This document shows positions 1 through 6,467 of a stretch of DNA of 8,751 nucleotides, in pieces. Every line of letters begins with the position of its first letter. Within the stretch, counting starts at the first letter, position 1. Source of the DNA: Flavobacteriia bacterium (lineage in GTDB: Bacteria > Bacteroidota > Bacteroidia > Flavobacteriales > Flavobacteriaceae); the NCBI GenBank assembly GCA_003973375.1, contig QNYL01000282.1:1-8751 (forward strand), read 5' to 3'. The position numbers and the translations under genes were made by a program. The notes under the pieces were generated by a model, which was given only the letters and a program-made list of their open reading frames with translations, was not told the DNA's origin and searched no databases.

Positions 1-2
1 TT

Positions 3-614
3 TTGATCATAGTTCTTCTGCTCATTATTGCCTATCAGTTCTTTATCATCTTAAAACTTAAAGAGAAGGATAAAATGGAAGTGCATAAGAAAAGTCTTAA
101 CAGATATGATGCACAGCAACTGCAACTTGAAAATGAACTGAAAAGTATTCAGGAATCCAATAAAAAACTGGAGAAAGAGATCGATGAGAAGGAAAAGGAA
201 CAAAAGAAGATCGCCCTGAGCATTATCAGAAAAAATGAGATTCTTTCGAAATTGAAAGCTGAAATAGAAAGAATAAAATCGAAACCTGAGGACACTTTAA
301 AATATAGCGATCTGAACACTTTAAAAGTCCTCATACTGGATAATTTGAATCTCGAGAAAGAAAGAAAATCACTGGACAGATATATCAAAGAACTCAATGA
401 ATCATTTTTTCATAACCTTGAAAAAAAATATCCTAACTTAACTGAAACTGAAAAAAAATTATGTTCATTGCTACGCTTAAAATTAACCTCAAAAGAAATA
501 GCTTCTATAATGAATATTACTCCTAAAAGTGTTGAAGTGAGCAGATATAGATTGCGTAAGAAGATGAAGATTGATAAGCAGGAAAAACTGACAAAAGTGA
601 TTAGGAAATTATAA
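3..614 (+). CDS. C-terminal part of a membrane-anchored coiled-coil regulator with LuxR-like HTH (5' partial)
   Basis: The frame is open to the left edge, so the true start lies outside the window; the TTG at 3 is not a credible start. What is seen, in residues from that TTG: one hydrophobic membrane segment (about 2-17), a long charged Lys/Glu-rich coiled coil (about 18-105), a linker, and a C-terminal helix-turn-helix (about 145-195) containing LTETEKKLCSLLRLKLTSKE and a recognition-helix stretch with SVEVSRYRLRKKM. This order is typical of Bacteroidota regulators in which periplasmic TPR repeats precede a membrane helix, a coiled coil and a cytoplasmic LuxR/GerE-type DNA-binding domain. 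The TPR part is inferred, not seen. The likely role is a transcription factor responding to an envelope or cytoplasmic signal; its targets are unknown. No clear terminator follows the stop, and the next gene downstream is a broken one. Confidence 0.8.
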   Translation: MIIVLLLIIAYQFFIILKLKEKDKMEVHKKSLNRYDAQQLQLENELKSIQESNKKLEKEIDEKEKEQKKIALSIIRKNEILSKLKAEIERIKSKPEDTLKYSDLNTLKVLILDNLNLEKERKSLDRYIKELNESFFHNLEKKYPNLTETEKKLCSLLRLKLTSKEIASIMNITPKSVEVSRYRLRKKMKIDKQEKLTKVIRKL

Positions 615-720
615 ATACGTATTAACATTAATTCAAATACAACACTCTGTTAATAATAAACTGAAAGCCAATGAACTATTATACTATGGAATCATTTCTG
701 CCTGAGTTAAAAACGAAGTA

Positions 721-1405
721 TTGTTCATGTTAATGGTATTGACTCATCTGTGCTCGCACATTAGTACCGATGAGGTTAAACCCGTAGTGGATCAGCTGGA
801 GTTACTGGCTAAATATAAGATTGACATTCCGGAACCTTCCGGATTTGATATTGATAGTTCCGGTAAATATCTGTACACGGTTAGCGATAAAATAACAAGG
901 TGAATAAGATCTACATTCAGGGGGAAGTACAATTATACGGGTAACGTTTGGAAGGTATTTCAGGTTATTAGGATAACAAACAAAAGAGATTGTGGTTTAT
1001 GAAATAGCAGCCGGGAGTGTGGAGAAACATAAGATTGCTTATGAGAATACGGAGGATAACAGTGGATTAGAAGGGGTGTTGTATAATACTCATGATGGTA
1101 GTATCTTTATTCTGAATGAGAAAAATCCCGGATTGATGATGCAGTTAAGTTCAGATTTCTCCATTATAAAATCCTATAATCTGAGTTTTGCTTCAGATTA
1201 TTCAGGGATCTGGTTTAAACAGAACAAGAATGAATTGTGGATTGTCAGCGATCAGAAAATAAAAGTCAACCATTGTTCTATCAGTGGGAGTTTGGTAAAA
1301 AGTTATTCTGTAAATATCAATAAAACAGAGGGAATTGTATTAACAAAAGATAAAATATATTAAGTGACGCAGATACTATCTGTACGTTTACAAAATTGCA
1401 CAGAA
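721..1405 (+). pseudogene. Decayed SdiA-regulated-family gene (beta-propeller-like, exported protein)
   Basis: Several separate pieces, read in different frames, together resemble one SdiA-regulated domain protein (PF06977-like). Piece one (721-900, frame 1) has EPSGFDIDSSGKYLYTVSDK. Piece two (900-941, frame 3) continues VNKIY-QGEV and then meets a TAA; LEGISGY follows at 948-968 (frame 3) and ends at a TAG at 969. Piece three (983-1360, frame 2) has KEIVVYE, SGLEGV, ILNEKNPG, SDYSGI and ELWIVSDQ, then a TAA at 1361. A fourth piece (1363-1405, frame 1) resumes with SDADTICTFTK, the expected family C-terminus. At least four frame changes plus in-frame stops make this a pseudogene rather than one sequencing slip. 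Intact members of the family are usually exported proteins of uncertain function; the N-terminus here has no convincing lipobox. The 5' limit is approximate. Confidence 0.82.
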
Positions 1406-1423
1406 TTAATATAATAATAAATT

Positions 1424-2065
1424 ATGACAAAACCGGAAATAAGAATCGGGGAGATCTCTAAACCAAGGTTTGAATTCAGAACCTTCGGACAAAATTTTGA
1501 TGAATCAGCTTTTTTGATGGGGCGTTTATCAGTTCCTGTACCTAAAAAAATATGGGAAAGAGAATCTGATGAGATCTATATTGTATCTAAAACCAATGAT
1601 ATCAACAATACCAAGATCCGTGATGGTAAAATGGATATTAAAACCTATGTACAAACGGTTGACGGACTGGAACAATGGAATCCGTTGATGAAAGGAAAAT
1701 TTCCTATTTCAAAAGAAGTGCTTGAAAACGATGTTTTCCCTGCTTTTCAGGTGGAAATTCCCGTATTAGAGCAGGATACTTATACTTTGGAAGAATTCCT
1801 GGCAATGATTGATGCGCATGCAGATCTTCAGGGAGTAAGAGTACATAAACAGCGTTTTGGATATATGGTGAACGATACCATTTGTGAGGTGGGGAATATA
1901 TTGATCAACGGCGCAAAAGTGGTTACGATCAATTCAGAATCCACAGAAGTGGAAGATATTGCAAAAACGCTGGAAGATGTGAAACTAACCGGTGTTGAAA
2001 ACATCAACTATCTGCAGGCAATTAAAAGAGTGATCGGCTGGATTAACAAGCCTTTGGCAAACTAA
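1424..2065 (+). CDS. Divergent CYTH-like (triphosphate tunnel fold) protein, function unknown
   Basis: An intact 213-residue soluble protein without signal peptide or membrane segment. I do not recognise a named gene. Several stretches are laid out like a CYTH / triphosphate-tunnel domain: a first strand RFEFRTF (15-21) where CYTH proteins have ExExK, a basic strand pair with KIRDGKMDIK (64-73), a KQRFGY strand (142-147) resembling the KxR strand, then CEVG (154-157) and INSESTEVEDI (169-179) resembling the late acidic strands. The exact ExExK signature is absent, so catalysis is doubtful or different. The neighbouring gene, 19 bases downstream and on the same strand, is a clear CYTH protein, which supports the reading and suggests co-transcription. 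The ATG at 1424 is the first one in frame and lies just after the upstream gene remnant. Fold assignment is inference from pattern; it could instead be an unrelated Bacteroidota-specific protein. Confidence 0.6.
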   Translation: MTKPEIRIGEISKPRFEFRTFGQNFDESAFLMGRLSVPVPKKIWERESDEIYIVSKTNDINNTKIRDGKMDIKTYVQTVDGLEQWNPLMKGKFPISKEVLENDVFPAFQVEIPVLEQDTYTLEEFLAMIDAHADLQGVRVHKQRFGYMVNDTICEVGNILINGAKVVTINSESTEVEDIAKTLEDVKLTGVENINYLQAIKRVIGWINKPLAN

Positions 2066-2084
2066 GTATTAAATCATTTATACA

Positions 2085-2558
2085 ATGGCAAATCAAGAAA
2101 TAGAAAAAAAGTTCCTTGTCAAAGGTGATTTTAAACCTTTGGTTGTAAAGGAAACCCGAATTACTCAGGGGTATTTATCTTCAGTTCCAGAAAGAACTGT
2201 AAGGGTAAGAATTATAGGAGATAAAGGATATTTAACCATTAAAGGAATTGGAAATAAAAGTGGTACATCGCGCTTTGAATGGGAAAGAGAGATCTCTGTA
2301 GAGGATGCAAAAGAACTTCTGGAACTTTGTGAACCCGGAGTGATTGATAAAACGAGATATATTGTTAAAGCCGATGGAGATCTTATATTTGAAGTAGATG
2401 AATTCCATGGGGATAATGACGGGCTTACAGTTGCAGAGATTGAATTACCAACCGAAGATACCCCCTTTACCAAACCGGAATGGCTTGGCGAAGAGGTAAC
2501 CGGTGATGTAAAGTATTTCAACTCAATGCTGATGAAGAACCCGTATAATAACTGGTAA
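2085..2558 (+). CDS. CYTH domain protein, probable inorganic triphosphatase (triphosphate tunnel metalloenzyme)
   Basis: A 157-residue cytoplasmic protein of the short bacterial CYTH class, at the length of single-domain enzymes such as the Nitrosomonas europaea tripolyphosphatase. The signature ExExK is seen near the start (E5, E7, K9). It is followed by the QGYLS strand (29-33), VRVRI (39-43, the R40/R42 pair), TIKG (51-54, K53), FEWEREI (64-70), KTRY (89-92, K89/R91), FEVDEF (102-107), AEIELP (117-122) and the C-terminal WLGEEVTGDVKYFN (133-146). The charged residues expected to line the tunnel and bind metal and triphosphate are therefore present. The family hydrolyses short-chain polyphosphate, or in some members thiamine triphosphate or makes cAMP; this subclass favours tripolyphosphate, but the substrate here is inferred. 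It lies 19 bases after the CYTH-like gene, probably as one transcript. The ATG at 2085 gives the canonical N-terminus. Confidence 0.9.
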   Translation: MANQEIEKKFLVKGDFKPLVVKETRITQGYLSSVPERTVRVRIIGDKGYLTIKGIGNKSGTSRFEWEREISVEDAKELLELCEPGVIDKTRYIVKADGDLIFEVDEFHGDNDGLTVAEIELPTEDTPFTKPEWLGEEVTGDVKYFNSMLMKNPYNNW

Positions 2559-2690
2559 TTTTAACATCTGTTTTTTAATGTAAATAAATTAAAGCGAATA
2601 AGAATATTTAATAACGACTGAAGAAATTGACAGAGAAGAAGATTTTGATGTGCTGGATATGAAAAATTTCCGGATGGGAATACTGCTCGT

Positions 2691-3219
2691 AAGGAAAAAT
2701 CTGCATTTGCTTCAGTTAAGACCTTTATGGAAATAGAAAAGTAACTGATTACTTTTGTTAAAGTAAAGGTTGTTGTTAGTTTGATGATCGGAATTGGTGT
2801 TGGGCTGGTCTGTTATTTCTTTGATGTCAGTTTTGCCTTTTTTTGGGGCTTGTTTGCTACGCTGGCGGTTTATATTCAAATGATCGGTCCGTTGGTTCAA
2901 AATCCTCCTTCTGGCTCTTTTTGCCATGATTGAACAGAATGTAAGTGCAAAATATTTTTTCTTCCTGATCAGTATGATCTCTGTTCATGTTTTGGTGGGA
3001 AGTATTTTAGAACCCATTTTTATGGGAAAATAGCTTTCGATTAATGTAATCACCATTTTGATCATGTTGATGTTATGGGGGTATATCTGGTGAATTCCGG
3101 GTATGGTGCTTTCTATTCCGATAACTGTTATGATCAAGATATTTCTTGAACAGTTTCCTTCAATTAAAGGTCTTGCCATTTTAATGTCGGGAAAAGATGA
3201 GTTTAAACGTAATGCTTAA
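2691..3219 (+). pseudogene. Remnant of an AI-2E family (DUF20/PerM-like) membrane transporter
   Basis: The C-terminal half of an AI-2E family transporter (PF01594-like) can be read across breaks. Frame 3 (2691-2903) gives KVKVVVSLMIGIGVGLVCYF, AFFWGLFATLAVYIQMIGPL; frame 1 (2905-3219) gives LLLALFAMIEQN, SVHVLVGSILEPIFMGK, SINVITILIMLMLWGYIW, IPGMVLSIPITVMIKIFLEQ and SIKGLAILMSG, ending at TAA 3217-3219. The EPxxMG, LMLWGxIWGIPGM and IPxTVxxK patterns are diagnostic of the family. Breaks seen: TAA at 2742 (probably CAA before), one frame change near 2903, TAG at 3031 (in MGKxL, probably Ser) and TGA at 3091 (in IWxIPG, probably GGA). Only about 175 residues of the usual 340-370 remain. Upstream, 2559-2690 holds no gene; a short stretch with EEIDREEDFDVLDMKNF may be a further scrap but I cannot place it. 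Confidence 0.85.
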
Positions 3220-3274
3220 GAAATAGATGTTAGAATTGTTAAGCAAGTATGAGGTGTTTTCTTAAAATCAGACT

Positions 3275-3282
3275 TATATTTG
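3275..3282 (+). promoter_or_regulatory. Possible -7 promoter element for cinA (TATATTTG)
   Basis: A perfect match to the Bacteroidetes -7 consensus TAnnTTTG lies only four bases before the cinA ATG. No TTG -33 element is found 17-23 bases upstream. If it is used, transcription would begin at or next to the start codon, giving a leaderless or nearly leaderless message. It may instead be a chance match in AT-rich DNA. Confidence 0.35.
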
Positions 3283-3286
3283 CTGT

Positions 3287-4534
3287 ATGAAAGCAGAGAT
3301 AATTACCATAGGAGATGAGATCCTGATCGGACAGATTACCGATACCAATTCAAAATGGATTGCTGAAAGACTGAATGAGATCGGTATTTCAGTCTGTCAG
3401 ATCACTTCTATTCAGGATGACCGTCAGCATATTTTAAAAGCTTTGGCTGAAGCTGAAAAAAATGCAGATATCATTCTTCTTACGGGAGGTTTAGGGCCTA
3501 CCAAAGATGATATTACCAAACATACTTTGACGGCATATTTTAATGACAGGCTGGTGTTGAATGAGAAAGTGCTGAAACATATCAGGGAACTTTTTGCCAG
3601 AATGAACTTTGCACCCACTGATTTTGACCGGCAGCAGGCAATGTTGCCTGAAAAGGCCGTTGCACTTGAGAATAAAATAGGAACAGCGGCCGGTATGTGG
3701 TTTGAAAAGAATGGAAAAGTATTTGTTTCTATGCCGGGGGTGCCTACAGAGATGAAAGGTTTGATGTTAAATGAGGTTCTGCCCCGTTTAAAAAAGAATT
3801 ATAAACTGCCTTATATTGTTCATAAAACCATTCTAACCTACGGAATGAACGAAAGCAATGTAGCTACATTGCTGGAAGACTGGGAAAAACAATTACCGGA
3901 TTTTATAAAATTTGCCTATTTGCCCTCGTATGACCGTCTAAGGCTGCGTTTTACGGCAAAAGGAGAAGATAAGAAAATGCTGGAAGAGGCCATTGACCGG
4001 GAAATTGAAAAACTACAGCGTATTTTAGGAGATCTGATCGTAGGGATTGATGAAAATGATCTGATTGAAGTGGTTTTAAACCGGAAAATGACTCAAAAAG
4101 AGATCACTTTAAGTACGGCAGAAAGCTGTACCGGAGGAAATATTGCAAAAATGATCACTGCAATTCCGGGTGCATCTAATTTTTTTACAGGATCATTGGT
4201 TGCTTATTCGGCGAAAATCAAAGAGGAAATTCTGGGTGTTTCAGCAGATACCATTAAAAAATATACAGTGGTGAGTAGAGAAGTGGCAAAAGAAATGGCC
4301 TTTAAATGTAAAGAGCTGTTTCATACGGATTTTGCTGTTGCCACTACAGGAAATGCCGGTCCTACTACGGATAAAACAGATAAAAGTGTGGGTGTAGTGT
4401 TTATCGCTATTGCTTCCCCGGAAGGGATTACAGTAAGTGAGTTTAATTTTGGACAACCCCGCGAGAAAGTAATTCGGAGAGCTTCGGCTAAAGCTCTGGA
4501 AATGTTGAAAAAAGAAATCGAGAAAAACACCTAA
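3287..4534 (+). CDS. cinA: CinA family protein: MoCF-like domain plus nicotinamide-nucleotide amidase (PncC) domain
   Basis: A full-length two-domain CinA of 415 residues. The N-terminal MoaB/MogA-like domain (about 1-170) has ITIGDEILIGQITDTNS (6-22), TGGLGPTKDD (66-75) and MPGVPTEM (149-156). The middle region is typical of the family, and the C-terminal amidase domain (about 255-412) has STAESCTGG (276-284, S280 the likely nucleophile), GSLVAYSAKIK (302-312, Tyr307) and ATTGNAGPTTDKTDKSVGVV (352-371). Known role: the C-terminal domain deamidates nicotinamide mononucleotide to nicotinate mononucleotide in NAD salvage; the N-terminal domain of CinA proteins has been linked to ADP-ribose pyrophosphatase activity. 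Whether both work here is inferred. The protein is cytoplasmic. The MKAEIITIGDEI start matches the family, so 3287 is firm. It lies 67 bases after the transporter remnant and upstream of the ribosomal operon, which has its own promoter. Confidence 0.96.
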   Translation: MKAEIITIGDEILIGQITDTNSKWIAERLNEIGISVCQITSIQDDRQHILKALAEAEKNADIILLTGGLGPTKDDITKHTLTAYFNDRLVLNEKVLKHIRELFARMNFAPTDFDRQQAMLPEKAVALENKIGTAAGMWFEKNGKVFVSMPGVPTEMKGLMLNEVLPRLKKNYKLPYIVHKTILTYGMNESNVATLLEDWEKQLPDFIKFAYLPSYDRLRLRFTAKGEDKKMLEEAIDREIEKLQRILGDLIVGIDENDLIEVVLNRKMTQKEITLSTAESCTGGNIAKMITAIPGASNFFTGSLVAYSAKIKEEILGVSADTIKKYTVVSREVAKEMAFKCKELFHTDFAVATTGNAGPTTDKTDKSVGVVFIAIASPEGITVSEFNFGQPREKVIRRASAKALEMLKKEIEKNT

Positions 4535-4540
4535 AATAGT

Positions 4541-4571
4541 TTGTGAGATTGGTGAAGAATTTATATTTTTG
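4541..4571 (+). promoter_or_regulatory. Probable promoter of the rpmB-rpmG-DUF4295 operon
   Basis: TTG at 4541-4543, a 20-base spacer and TATTTTTG at 4564-4571 fit the Bacteroidetes TTG / TAnnTTTG promoter. Transcription would begin a few bases later, leaving a leader of about 30 bases before the rpmB ATG. The leader has no Shine-Dalgarno sequence and is A-rich just before the start, as is usual in this phylum. Confidence 0.6.
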
Positions 4572-4607
4572 CACCTCGTTTTGAAATTACAAATAAAAAA
4601 GTAAGAA

Positions 4608-4847
4608 ATGTCAAGAGTTTGTGAACTTACCGGAAAAAAAGCAATGGTTGGAAACAATGTTTCCCACGCGCTGAATAGAACCAAAAGGAAATTCAATGTT
4701 AATTTAGTTAAGAAGCGTTTCTATCTTCCTGAAGAGGATAAATGGATTACTTTAAAAGTGTCTACAAGAGCTTTAAAGAAAATCAATAAACACGGTATTG
4801 AGGCAGTGATTAAAGAGGCAAGAGCTAAAGGATATCTGAAAAAATAA
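4608..4847 (+). CDS. rpmB: 50S ribosomal protein bL28
   Basis: A complete 79-residue bL28, at the normal family length. It opens with the conserved MSRVCELTGKKAMVGNNVSH and carries NRTKRKFNVNL and the C-terminal region with WITLKVSTRALKKINKHG. It is basic throughout, as expected for an rRNA-binding protein of the large subunit. It is the first gene of a three-gene unit, with rpmG starting 6 bases after its stop and DUF4295 third. It contains a single cysteine (C5), so it is not a zinc-ribbon form. The start is set by the family N-terminus; no Shine-Dalgarno sequence precedes it. Confidence 0.97.
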   Translation: MSRVCELTGKKAMVGNNVSHALNRTKRKFNVNLVKKRFYLPEEDKWITLKVSTRALKKINKHGIEAVIKEARAKGYLKK

Positions 4848-4853
4848 TATAAG

Positions 4854-5039
4854 ATGGCAAAGAGTAAAGGTAATAGAATACAGGTGATTTTAGAATGTAC
4901 AGAACATAAGGCTTCGGGTATGCCTGGTACATCTAGATATATTACAACCAAGAACAAAAAAAATACTCCTGATAGATTAGAATTAAAAAAATTCAACCCT
5001 ATCCTAAATAAAATGACCGTTCATAAAGAGATAAAATAA
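4854..5039 (+). CDS. rpmG: 50S ribosomal protein bL33, zinc-independent form
   Basis: A complete 61-residue bL33. Conserved family stretches are seen: [37 protein letters not shown] and the C-terminal MTVHKEIK. Only one cysteine remains (in ECTEHK), so the paired CxxC motifs of zinc-binding bL33 are missing; this is the C-minus type, which does not need zinc. It sits near the E site of the large subunit in known ribosomes. It begins 6 bases after rpmB and ends 7 bases before the DUF4295 gene, so the three are almost certainly co-transcribed from the promoter before rpmB. Confidence 0.97.
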   Translation: MAKSKGNRIQVILECTEHKASGMPGTSRYITTKNKKNTPDRLELKKFNPILNKMTVHKEIK

Positions 5040-5046
5040 TTACGTC

Positions 5047-5199
5047 ATGGCAAAGAAATCAGTAGCATCGTTACAAACAGGATCAAAAAGGTTAACAAAG
5101 GCCATTAAAATGGTAAAATCTCCTAAAACCGGAGCTTATACTTTTGTAGAGTCTATTATGGATCCTTCTAAGGTTAATGAATTTTTAAGTAAAAAATAA
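5047..5199 (+). CDS. DUF4295 small basic protein, probable ribosomal protein bL38
   Basis: A short 50-residue gene. The protein starts MAKKSVASLQTGSKRLTKAI and continues through MVKSPKTGAYTFVESIMDPS to a KVNEFLSKK end. It is strongly basic and has no cysteine or membrane segment. The pattern matches DUF4295, a family confined as far as I know to Bacteroidota and found directly after rpmG. From memory, the Flavobacterium johnsoniae ribosome structure revealed an extra large-subunit protein named bL38, and I believe it is this family; that link is recalled, not proven here. Its place in an operon with two ribosomal proteins, 7 bases after rpmG and just before a terminator, fits a ribosomal role. 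The length and ATG at 5047 are well supported by the family N-terminus. Confidence 0.88.
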   Translation: MAKKSVASLQTGSKRLTKAIKMVKSPKTGAYTFVESIMDPSKVNEFLSKK

Positions 5200-5222
5200 T
5201 TTATATTTTACATATAAATAAG

Positions 5223-5255
5223 AAGCTACTTTCTTTCTTGAGAGTAGCTTTTTCT
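5223..5255 (+). terminator. Intrinsic terminator of the ribosomal operon
   Basis: AAGCTACT (5223-5230) pairs exactly with AGTAGCTT (5243-5250); a T-G and a T-A pair can extend the stem inward. A T-rich tract follows at once. It lies 24 bases after the DUF4295 stop, so it should end the rpmB-rpmG-DUF4295 transcript. Confidence 0.8.
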
Positions 5256-5267
5256 TTGATATATTTG
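5238..5267 (+). promoter_or_regulatory. Probable ftsY promoter, overlapping the terminator
   Basis: TTG at 5238-5240, a 19-base spacer and TATATTTG at 5260-5267 are a perfect match to the Bacteroidetes TTG-N19-TAnnTTTG promoter. The -33 TTG falls in the loop of the terminator hairpin. The predicted start is near 5272, giving an ftsY leader of about 33 bases. Because the ribosomal transcript should end just before it, ftsY appears to be transcribed on its own. Confidence 0.6.
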
Positions 5268-5304
5268 TAATCAGTTAATTAACCCTATAACCAAAGTCTT
5301 CATT

Positions 5305-6258
5305 ATGAGTTTGTTTAAGAATATATTTTCAAAAGAAAAGAAAGAGACATTAGATAAAGGACTTGAAAAAAGTAACACTTCTTTTTTTAATAAACTGTCA
5401 AAAGCTGTTGCCGGAAAATCAACAGTAGATGATGAGGTTTTAGATGATCTGGAAGATGTACTTATCGCTTCGGATGTTGGGGTAGATACCACGCTGAAAA
5501 TTATCAAAAGGATTGAGGAGCGTGTTGCGAAGGATAAATATTTTGGAACAGATGAGCTGAATAGAATTCTGCGTGAAGAGATTGCTGCTTTGCTGGCACT
5601 GACCAATGCAGGTAATGAAACCGATTTTAATATTCCTGAAGGCAGAAGGCCCTACGTGATCATGGTGGTTGGTGTTAACGGAGTAGGAAAGACCACAACC
5701 ATAGGAAAATTGGCTGCACAGTTTAAGAAAAAAGGATTAAAGGTTGTTCTGGGTGCAGCGGATACTTTCAGGGCTGCTGCCATTGATCAGTTGCAGGTCT
5801 GGGCCGACCGTGTGGATGTTCCCATCGTAAAGCAGAGTATGGGAAGTGATCCTGCCTCGGTAGCCTATGATACGATCCAGTCAGGAGTAAGTCAGAATGC
5901 CGATGTGGTTATCATTGATACTGCAGGAAGATTACATAATAAGGTCAACCTGATGAACGAGCTGACAAAGATCAAAAGGGTGATGCAAAAAGTTACTCCT
6001 GATGTTCCTGATGAGGTTTTACTCGTACTGGATGGCTCTACAGGTCAGAATGCTTTTGAACAGGCTAAACAATTTACCAAGGCTACCGAAGTGACCTCTC
6101 TGGCCATTACAAAACTTGATGGTACTGCCAAAGGGGGTGTGGTGATCGGAATCTCCGATCAGTTTCAGATTCCTGTTAAATATATAGGTGTAGGAGAAAA
6201 AATAGATGATCTTCAGGTATTCAATAAAATTGAGTTTGTGGATTCTTTCTTTAAATAA
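5305..6258 (+). CDS. ftsY: Signal recognition particle receptor FtsY
   Basis: A complete 317-residue FtsY, an SRP-family GTPase that receives ribosome-nascent chain-SRP complexes at the inner membrane and passes them to the translocon. The helical N domain spans about 20-105. The G domain has all GTPase motifs: GVNGVGKTTT (123-132, P loop), DTFRAAA (153-159, in the insertion box), DTAGR (205-209), TKLDG (269-273) and GVGE (295-298), plus the closing DDLQVF (301-306). The N-terminus is short, MSLFKNIFSKEKKE, and lacks the long acidic A domain of Escherichia coli FtsY; an amphipathic start of this kind is common in short FtsY proteins and probably serves membrane contact. It follows its own putative promoter and is convergent with the dehydrogenase operon downstream. 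Confidence 0.98.
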   Translation: MSLFKNIFSKEKKETLDKGLEKSNTSFFNKLSKAVAGKSTVDDEVLDDLEDVLIASDVGVDTTLKIIKRIEERVAKDKYFGTDELNRILREEIAALLALTNAGNETDFNIPEGRRPYVIMVVGVNGVGKTTTIGKLAAQFKKKGLKVVLGAADTFRAAAIDQLQVWADRVDVPIVKQSMGSDPASVAYDTIQSGVSQNADVVIIDTAGRLHNKVNLMNELTKIKRVMQKVTPDVPDEVLLVLDGSTGQNAFEQAKQFTKATEVTSLAITKLDGTAKGGVVIGISDQFQIPVKYIGVGEKIDDLQVFNKIEFVDSFFK

Positions 6259-6268
6259 AGTGTTTTGT

Positions 6269-6290
6269 GTTCCGCGTTCGTTGTTCCGTG
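6269..6290 (+). repeat. GTTCCG-rich intergenic direct repeat, copy 1
   Basis: This 22-base stretch matches 6375-6396 at 18 of 22 positions, and itself contains TGTTCCG twice (6268-6274 and 6282-6288). It lies in the convergent gap between ftsY and the GMC dehydrogenase. Between the two copies AAAGATT occurs twice (6303-6309 and 6311-6317). This gap holds no gene that I can support. Confidence 0.5.
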
Positions 6291-6374
6291 CTAATAGAAT
6301 TAAAAGATTGAAAGATTAAAAAATTAGCTCATTATAATCTTCCCGTAGGTAAAACTGATTATTACAGAAAGGCT

Positions 6375-6396
6375 GTTTCGTGTTTGTTGTTCCGAG
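6375..6396 (+). repeat. GTTCCG-rich intergenic direct repeat, copy 2
   Basis: This is the second, more diverged copy of the 6269-6290 repeat, 106 bases downstream. Three of the four differences are C in copy 1 against T here, as expected if an older copy is decaying. It may be part of a dispersed intergenic repeat family; one window cannot show this. Confidence 0.45.
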
Positions 6397-6467
6397 TTTT
6401 GGTGAATAATCGAAATGTTAGATCTCAAATTTTTATTTTAAATCAACGAATCCCTTTTAACTTATCG

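Noticed and set aside
2165..2521. A 118-codon serine-rich open frame on the minus strand
   Set aside because: It mirrors the CYTH gene, whose residues are clearly conserved on the plus strand.
2750..2757. TACTTTTG, matching the -7 consensus
   Set aside because: It lies inside the transporter remnant with no gene starting nearby; such matches are expected by chance in AT-rich DNA.
2742..3093. Recoding of TAA, TAG and TGA in the transporter remnant
   Set aside because: Three different stops, a frame change and a missing N-terminal half point to decay; the neighbouring genes use stops normally.
2712..3179. Two minus-strand open frames of 71 and 64 codons
   Set aside because: They are antisense to the AI-2E transporter remnant, which explains the sequence better on the plus strand.
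4241..4696. A 151-codon open frame on the minus strand
   Set aside because: It is antisense to the end of cinA and the start of rpmB, both firmly identified, and its product has no recognisable family pattern.
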